Source: DAITMV01 sp046318595
GTDB taxonomy: Bacteria; Pseudomonadota; Gammaproteobacteria; Burkholderiales; Burkholderiaceae_B
DNA: 19,416 bases
Assembly (NCBI GenBank): GCA_046318595.1
Contig: JBKCTV010000063.1
Coordinates: forward strand, 1-19,416
Direction of reading: 5' to 3'
The stretch's first letter is position 1. Each line of letters begins with the position of its first letter. The notes under the pieces were generated by a model. It was given only the letters and a program-made list of their open reading frames with translations, was not told the DNA's origin and searched no databases. The position numbers and the translations under genes are program-made. This document shows, in pieces, positions 14,899 through 19,416 of the stretch.

Positions 14899-16512
14899 CT
14901 AAAGCACCTCGCCTGCGAAGTCCGCCAGCCGCGAGCGTTCACCGCGCTGCAAGGTAATATGTCCGGCATGCGCCCAACTTTTGAAGCGATCCACGACGTA
15001 TGTCAGTCCTGATGAGCCCTCGGTCAAATACGGTGTGTCGATCTGGGCAATATTCCCCAGACAGACGACCTTGGTTCCGGGCCCGGCGCGGGTGATCAAG
15101 GTCTTCATCTGCTTGGGCGTGAGGTTTTGCGCTTCGTCGATGATCAAAAACTTATTGACGAAAGTGCGGCCGCGCATGAAGTTCATGGATTTTATGCGGA
15201 TTTTGCTGCGTAAAATGTCTTGAGTGGCGCTGCGGCCCCAGTCGCCGGCGCCGTCAGATTTATTGAGGACTTCGAGGTTGTCTTCGAGCGCACCCATCCA
15301 CGGCGCCATTTTTTCTTCCTCTGTGCCTGGCAGAAAGCCGATGTCCTCACCGACCGGAACCGTTGCCCGGGTAACGATGATTTCGCTATACAGCTTGGTT
15401 TCGAGCGCTTGTGCCAGTCCTGCCGCCAAGGTCAACAGCGTCTTGCCTGTGCCCGCTTGGCCCAGTAAAGTGACGAAGTCGCAATCGGGGTTCATCAAAA
15501 GATTCAGTGCGAAGTTTTGCTCGCGGTTGCGGGCGGTGACGCCCCATACGGCGTTCTTGCCGTGGCTATAGTCGCGCAGAGTCTGGAGCAGGGCAGTGCG
15601 GCCCTGCACTTCTTTGACTTGCGCGATCAAGGGCAGCTCGGCATCGCAATACACGAACTGATTCACCATCATTTGCGTGACCATCGGACCGGTCAGCCGG
15701 TAATAGGTCAAGCCGCTTTGTTGCCAGCTTTCGATGCCTTTGCTGTGTTTGTCCCAAAAGTCGTCCGGTAGAGCCAGTACGCCGGTATACAGCAGGTCGC
15801 TGTCCTCGAGCACGTGATCGTTGAAATAGTCTTCCGCCTGCATGCCCAGCGCCCGTGCTTTGATGCGCATGTTGATGTCTTTGGAAACCAGCACGACGGG
15901 CCGCGGCGCATGCTGTTGCGCGAGGCCGCTGAGCACGCTCAGAATCTGGTTGTCGGCCTTTCCGACTGGCAGGCTGCTGGGCAGCTCTCCGGTGATCTGG
16001 CGGGTTTGCACATAAAGTTTGCCCAAGGCATCGCTGTTGCCCAGCTTGTTCAGTGCGATACCGGCTTCGATCAGCCCGACGGCATTACCGTCACTGCTTT
16101 CCAGCAACTGATCCAGGGAACGGCTGACCTGCCGCGCATGCCGCGCGACTTCCGTCATACCTTTTTTGTGGTTGTCGAGCTCTTCCAGTGTGATGAGCGG
16201 CAGAAATACATCGTGTTCGGCGAAGCGGAACAGCGCGGTCGGATCGTGCATCAGCACATTGGTGTCGAGAACGAACAGCTTGGCCGGTTGCGATGGCTTT
16301 GCAGAGACAGCTTTTGCAAGCACAGCGTTTGCTGCCGGCGGCCGTATTTCTTTGACAATCGCCTGAGCTGGAACCGGCGGCTGTAAAGCCTTTTTCGTGA
16401 GAGGAGAAACGGCCTCTACCCGTTTGATCGGTTTGCTTTTTTTTGGCTTGGCGATCGGTGTTATCTCGGTCAGGCGGCTGGCGGGTTTAGTCGGCGCAGT
16501 GGGCAGTGGCAT
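14899..16512 (-). CDS. PIN-PhoH family ATPase
   Basis: A 537-residue cytoplasmic protein joining a PIN ribonuclease-like domain to a PhoH ATPase, a pairing thought to work on RNA. I chose ATG 16512 because the longer frame runs back into the bcp gene without family similarity; no strong ribosome site is visible. Residues 1-75 are a Pro/Lys/Ala-rich, probably disordered extension. The PIN domain (about 78-215) begins FVLDTNVLMHD with catalytic D83, then LEELDNHKKG and SKDINMRIKA. The PhoH domain (about 320-537) has Walker A GQAGTGKT (351-358), Walker B FLIIDEAQN (D459, E460) and GNIAQIDTPYL. It starts 41 bp after bcp on the same strand and may be transcribed with it. The PhoH name does not by itself imply control by phosphate; no Pho box was found here. 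Confidence 0.92.
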   Translation of the reverse strand: MPLPTAPTKPASRLTEITPIAKPKKSKPIKRVEAVSPLTKKALQPPVPAQAIVKEIRPPAANAVLAKAVSAKPSQPAKLFVLDTNVLMHDPTALFRFAEHDVFLPLITLEELDNHKKGMTEVARHARQVSRSLDQLLESSDGNAVGLIEAGIALNKLGNSDALGKLYVQTRQITGELPSSLPVGKADNQILSVLSGLAQQHAPRPVVLVSKDINMRIKARALGMQAEDYFNDHVLEDSDLLYTGVLALPDDFWDKHSKGIESWQQSGLTYYRLTGPMVTQMMVNQFVYCDAELPLIAQVKEVQGRTALLQTLRDYSHGKNAVWGVTARNREQNFALNLLMNPDCDFVTLLGQAGTGKTLLTLAAGLAQALETKLYSEIIVTRATVPVGEDIGFLPGTEEEKMAPWMGALEDNLEVLNKSDGAGDWGRSATQDILRSKIRIKSMNFMRGRTFVNKFLIIDEAQNLTPKQMKTLITRAGPGTKVVCLGNIAQIDTPYLTEGSSGLTYVVDRFKSWAHAGHITLQRGERSRLADFAGEVL

Positions 16513-16553
16513 GGGGGCAGCTCGCGGGTTTGAACGAAACGGTTGAAAAAGCC

Positions 16554-17027
16554 TCAGGCGGGTTGAGACAAGGTGCGCACGACCTGCAACACGGCATCGA
16601 CATGGCTGCTGACTTTGACGCCGCGCCATTGCTGGCGAAGTACGCCTTCCTCGTCTATCAGAAAAGTGCTGCGTTCGATGCCTTGCACCTGCTTGCCGTA
16701 CATGTTTTTTATTTTGATGACATCGAAGAGTTGGCAGACCGCTTCGCTTTCGTCGGACAACAGATCGAACGGGGCGGCGAGCTGGGCTTTGAACCGTTCG
16801 TGAGAGCGCACCGAATCGCGCGAGATCCCCACCACGATGCAGCCTGCCCTGCGGAAGTCGGCATACTGATCGCGAAAGTTTTCGGTCTCCAGGGTGCAGC
16901 CGGGCGTATTATCCTTGGGATAAAAATAAACGACGACTTTCTGTCCGCGGTGCTCGGACAGGGTGAAGTGGCCGGCCGTGGAAGGCACGGTGAAATCCGG
17001 CACCGGTTGGTTGATTTCGATCGTCAT
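16554..17027 (-). CDS. bcp: Thioredoxin-dependent peroxiredoxin Bcp
   Basis: A 157-residue peroxidase of the Bcp/PrxQ type that reduces hydrogen peroxide and organic peroxides. Start chosen at ATG 17027, which has an AGGAG ribosome site; the frame upstream of it is ArnD coding DNA. The active site is YFYPKDNTPGCTLE with peroxidatic C44 plus P37 and T41. The resolving cysteine five residues later in E. coli Bcp is absent here (Glu49). The other cysteines are C63 and C98, so it works either as a 1-Cys enzyme or with one of these. A similar layout is, to my knowledge, common in betaproteobacteria. The ATG overlaps the arnD stop as ATGA, linking peroxide defence to the lipid A operon. Confidence 0.94.
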   Translation of the reverse strand: MTIEINQPVPDFTVPSTAGHFTLSEHRGQKVVVYFYPKDNTPGCTLETENFRDQYADFRRAGCIVVGISRDSVRSHERFKAQLAAPFDLLSDESEAVCQLFDVIKIKNMYGKQVQGIERSTFLIDEEGVLRQQWRGVKVSSHVDAVLQVVRTLSQPA

Positions 17028-17965
17028 GTCTGCTCCTGGTCGTTCGTTTGGGTCCACAACTCGCCCGATCGACCGTCGATCGGCCGCCACTCGGCGGTGC
17101 CTGGCGCGATGGGATCTGGGAAAGCATAAACCATTTGCCGCAGATCGGAAAATCGATAGCCTTGCGCGTGCCAGCCTTGCAACAGTCTCTCCATCGCCGG
17201 CAATAGCCGCATGCCTTCAAGCTCGGCGTGCAGGGTGTAGACGAAGCTGCCATCCGGGTAGCGGCTGTTGGTCGGGTCGGCGGTGATGTCCAGAAGATGT
17301 GCGTGCACATTCTCGGCTGTCAGACCATTTAAACCGATGAGTTCGTCCAGCGTTGGCAGGTTGGTGGGCAACTGAATGTGCTTGAGCGCCTGTCCCGCCA
17401 GTGTAGGGCGGAACGGCGCATGACCACGGCCGTCCGATGCATGGCTAATACCCCGGGCTTCGAGCCACTGCAAGGCCGCTGCGTTGGTCTGCCAGCCGGC
17501 AGCGCCGTGGGTGGTGGGGGCGTTGCCGAAAATATCCATAAACCGCTCGGTGGCACGGTCTAGCTGTGTCAGTGTCCAGGCATCGGACGCATGTCTGACT
17601 TTGTCCTGCCAAGCGATGTGGTCCCAGCAGTGAATGCCGACTTCGAAGCCTGCGTCGCGCACTGCGCGCAGTGTGGCGGCCTCGCGTCGACCGATGTCGG
17701 GCGCGGGCAGCAGGGTGCCATAAAGCAGGGTCTTGATGCCGTAATGTTCGATCACCGAGGTGCGCGCGACTTTTTTGAAAAACCCTGGTTTAAAGGCACG
17801 CGCAACGGCACGACCGGTGCGGTCGGGGCCGAGACTGAATAGAAAAGTCGCCGGTGCCCGGTATTTTTCGAACAAGGCCGCGAGCGCCGGAACGCCGAAC
17901 CGCGTGCCACGCCAGGTGTCGACGTCTACTTTTAAGGCGATGCGTGGCGCTGGGCTGCTGTTCAC
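17024..17965 (-). CDS. arnD: Ara4N-formyl undecaprenyl phosphate deformylase ArnD
   Basis: Polysaccharide-deacetylase-type enzyme that removes the formyl group from 4-formamido-L-arabinose on undecaprenyl phosphate, a step in making aminoarabinose for lipid A and polymyxin resistance. Start chosen at GTG 17965, which overlaps the stop of the preceding gene as GTGA; the longer frame upstream is the decarboxylase gene read out of frame. The product is 313 residues. KVDVDTWRG near the N-terminus holds the catalytic and metal aspartates (D14, D16), and IHCWDHIAWQDK gives the metal histidines (H112, H116). THGAAGWQTN and YTLHAELEGM are further family segments. The protein is cytoplasmic-facing by family. 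The stop overlaps bcp by ATGA. Confidence 0.94.
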   Translation of the reverse strand: MNSSPAPRIALKVDVDTWRGTRFGVPALAALFEKYRAPATFLFSLGPDRTGRAVARAFKPGFFKKVARTSVIEHYGIKTLLYGTLLPAPDIGRREAATLRAVRDAGFEVGIHCWDHIAWQDKVRHASDAWTLTQLDRATERFMDIFGNAPTTHGAAGWQTNAAALQWLEARGISHASDGRGHAPFRPTLAGQALKHIQLPTNLPTLDELIGLNGLTAENVHAHLLDITADPTNSRYPDGSFVYTLHAELEGMRLLPAMERLLQGWHAQGYRFSDLRQMVYAFPDPIAPGTAEWRPIDGRSGELWTQTNDQEQT

Positions 17966-19008
17966 TGATCGATCAGCGTCCGCGCGTGTTTGACCTGTGT
18001 GCGGTAGGCATCGAAAATATGCTTCAGGGCATCCGCCATGCCGACCTGCGGCTCCCAACCCAGGTGTTCCCGCGCGTTGTCGATTTTTGGAATGCGGTCC
18101 TGCACGTCCTGATAGCCTGCGCCGTAGTATTGTCCTGAACTGGTTTCGACCAGCTGCACGCGGGCGGCCGACTCGGCGTATTCTGGATAGTGCCGCGCCA
18201 GTTCGAGCATCATATTGGCCAGTTCGCGTACCGAGAAATGGTTGCGCGGGTTGCCGATGTTGAAAATTTTTCCGCTGGCGCAATGATCGCGGTTGGCAAT
18301 TATCTTCATCAAGGCGTCGATGCCATCGTCGATATAAGTGAATGCCCGACGTTGCTGGCCGCCATCGACCAGGCTGATGTTTTCGCCGCGCACCATATGC
18401 CCAAAAAACTGCGTTATGACCCGCGACGATCCTTCTTTCGTTGTGTGGATCGAGTCCAGCCCGGCGCCGATCCAGTTGAACGGTCGAAACAGCGTGTAAT
18501 CAAGGCCTTCCTGCTGGCCGTAAGCGGCGATCACCCGGTCCATCATCTGCTTGGCGCAGGCGTAGATCCAGCGCGGCTTATTGATCGGCCCGTAGACGAG
18601 AGCGGAGTGTTCTTCGTCGAACGGTGTGTCGTTGCTCATGCCGTACACTTCCGAGGTCGATGGAAAGACCAGCCGCTTTTTGTATTTTAACGACTGCCGG
18701 ATGATCGGCAGGTTGGCCTCGAAATCGAGTTCGAAGACGCGCAGCGGATTGGTGACGTAGGTTGCCGGTGTGGCTATCGCGACCAGCGGCAGCACGGTGT
18801 CGCATTTGCGGACGTGGTATTCGATCCACTCCCGGTTGATCGTGATGTCACCCTCGAAGAAGTGGAACCGGGGGTGGCCATCGAGGTCGGCAATGCGATC
18901 GGCCTGCATGTCCATGCCGTACACCGACCAGTCGGTATCGGCGAGGATGCGCTTGGACAGGTGGTGGCCGATGAAGCCGTTGACGCCGAGGATCAGGATC
19001 TTTTTCAT
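17962..19008 (-). CDS. UDP-glucuronate decarboxylase (stand-alone ArnA C-terminal domain)
   Basis: NAD-dependent short-chain dehydrogenase that oxidises and decarboxylates UDP-glucuronate to UDP-4-keto-pentose, the first dedicated step of Ara4N synthesis. It is 348 residues and corresponds to the C-terminal domain of E. coli ArnA. The Rossmann GVNGFIG motif is at 8-14. The catalytic set is T118/S119/E120 (PSTSEVYG), Y149-x-x-x-K153 (YACAK), and R305 in GYQDVQDRIP, equivalent to ArnA E434 and R619. Retention of that Glu and Arg supports a decarboxylase over a plain 4-epimerase. The ATG overlaps the stop of the formyltransferase gene (ATGA), so the usual single ArnA is encoded here as two co-translated proteins. 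Confidence 0.92.
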   Translation of the reverse strand: MKKILILGVNGFIGHHLSKRILADTDWSVYGMDMQADRIADLDGHPRFHFFEGDITINREWIEYHVRKCDTVLPLVAIATPATYVTNPLRVFELDFEANLPIIRQSLKYKKRLVFPSTSEVYGMSNDTPFDEEHSALVYGPINKPRWIYACAKQMMDRVIAAYGQQEGLDYTLFRPFNWIGAGLDSIHTTKEGSSRVITQFFGHMVRGENISLVDGGQQRRAFTYIDDGIDALMKIIANRDHCASGKIFNIGNPRNHFSVRELANMMLELARHYPEYAESAARVQLVETSSGQYYGAGYQDVQDRIPKIDNAREHLGWEPQVGMADALKHIFDAYRTQVKHARTLIDQ

Positions 19009-19416
19009 GGGCGGATCGTGCCATAACGGCGGGCGAATCCGCCAGCGGACAATGGCTGGCCATCGACCTCGACTTCGACCAGTTCGAGCATCTGCCCGTC
19101 GCCACAGACGGCGAGCATGCGATCGTCGCGCACGAACAGGCGGGGCCCGCCTGCAGGCAGCGGATCGCCACCGGGCAGCCGTCGGGTACGCAGGATGCGC
19201 AGCCTCGAGTCCGCGACATCGCTGAATGCGCCGGGGTAGGGCGGCGCGACCCCGCGCACCAGGTCGTGCACGGCTCGGGCCGAGCGGGACCAGTCGATGC
19301 GACCGTCCTCGGGGCGGCGAGCACCGAAATAGCTGCCCGCGGCGCGATCGAGTGCCGGCCGCGGCGCCGTGCCGGCGATCCGCGCGGGCAGGCTGCGCTC
19401 GAGCACCATTTCCGCA
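19005..19416 (-). CDS. Arn formyltransferase, C-terminal part (5' end beyond window)
   Basis: The last 136 codons of a methionyl-tRNA-formyltransferase-like protein, open to the right window edge. It corresponds to the end of the ArnA N-terminal domain, which formylates UDP-4-amino-arabinose using N10-formyl-tetrahydrofolate. The stretch GSYFGARRPEDGRIDW, then HDLVRGVAPPYPGAF, is typical of ArnA-type formyltransferases. The catalytic Asn-His-Asp region lies outside the window. A small C-terminal barrel follows (RLRILRTRRLPGG, GQMLELVEVEVDGQ). It is joined to the decarboxylase gene by an ATGA overlap. Its GC content is visibly higher than that of the rest of the window. A formyltransferase of another sugar pathway is possible but unlikely given the neighbours. 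Confidence 0.88.
   Translation of the reverse strand, partial: AEMVLERSLPARIAGTAPRPALDRAAGSYFGARRPEDGRIDWSRSARAVHDLVRGVAPPYPGAFSDVADSRLRILRTRRLPGGDPLPAGGPRLFVRDDRMLAVCGDGQMLELVEVEVDGQPLSAGGFARRYGTIRP

Noticed and set aside
14899..16512. phoH as a member of the local phosphate regulon
   Set aside because: No Pho box is visible before bcp or phoH, and the PIN-PhoH subfamily is not generally phosphate-regulated.
16513..16629. Extended N-terminus for PhoH
   Set aside because: It overlaps the end of bcp and has no family similarity; ATG 16512 gives a normal domain layout.
16506..17129. 207-codon plus-strand frame across bcp
   Set aside because: Antisense shadow of bcp and the arnD end; no family features.
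17966..18283. Extended N-terminus for ArnD (about 106 residues)
   Set aside because: This is decarboxylase coding DNA read in another frame, and the GTG at 17965 gives a normal ArnD with a coupled GTGA junction.
1..19416. CRISPR array, riboswitch or rRNA
   Set aside because: No regularly spaced repeats, no conserved riboswitch core and no rRNA-like sequence were seen on reading the window.

Overview
The window looks like a betaproteobacterial chromosome of moderate GC content. I infer this from the gene order ubiE - Tim44-like - ubiJ - ubiB, an arn operon with ArnA split into two genes, a Bcp peroxiredoxin lacking the usual second cysteine of its C-x4-C motif, and a PIN-PhoH gene beside bcp. 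A Nitrosomonadales/Burkholderiales-type genome fits best, but the genus cannot be read from the sequence.

Left edge (1-2.4 kb): the end of an integrated genomic island. A gene cut by the window edge encodes a probable PD-(D/E)xK nuclease, a plausible defence cargo protein. A P4-type tyrosine integrase follows. An intact tRNA-Ser(GGA) gene has its 3' end facing the integrase, which is the usual geometry of an attachment site. Short ACCGTCAAA repeats sit at the integrase start.

2.5-4.8 kb: after an AT-rich stretch comes the phosphate two-component system phoB-phoR on the minus strand. A Pho-box-like 11-bp direct repeat lies upstream of phoB, exactly 10 bp from a possible -10, which suggests autoregulation.

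4.9-9.0 kb: a plus-strand ubiquinone cluster. UbiE is the C-methyltransferase, followed by a Tim44-like membrane protein. UbiJ (SCP2 lipid-binding accessory factor) and UbiB (atypical kinase/ATPase) follow and are joined by an ATGA overlap.

9.1-11.4 kb: a sodium:solute symporter overlaps the start of cysM (cysteine synthase B) by 20 bp.

11.5-14.9 kb: a probable metal-uptake cluster with a DUF2946 protein carrying an HCPFC motif, an unrecognised 63-residue membrane protein, and a TonB-dependent outer-membrane receptor. A broken fragment of an ISL3-type transposase abuts the receptor's 3' end.

14.9-19.4 kb (all minus strand): the 3' part of a lipid A aminoarabinose operon runs as arn formyltransferase (cut by the window edge), UDP-glucuronate decarboxylase, arnD, bcp. 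Each junction is a 4-base stop/start overlap, so translation is probably coupled. phoH follows 41 bp later. Upstream arn genes (arnB, arnC, arnT) would lie beyond the right edge.

Most of the window is conventional core metabolism. The part most likely to hold something little studied is the island edge with its nuclease, which needs the sequence to the left to judge.
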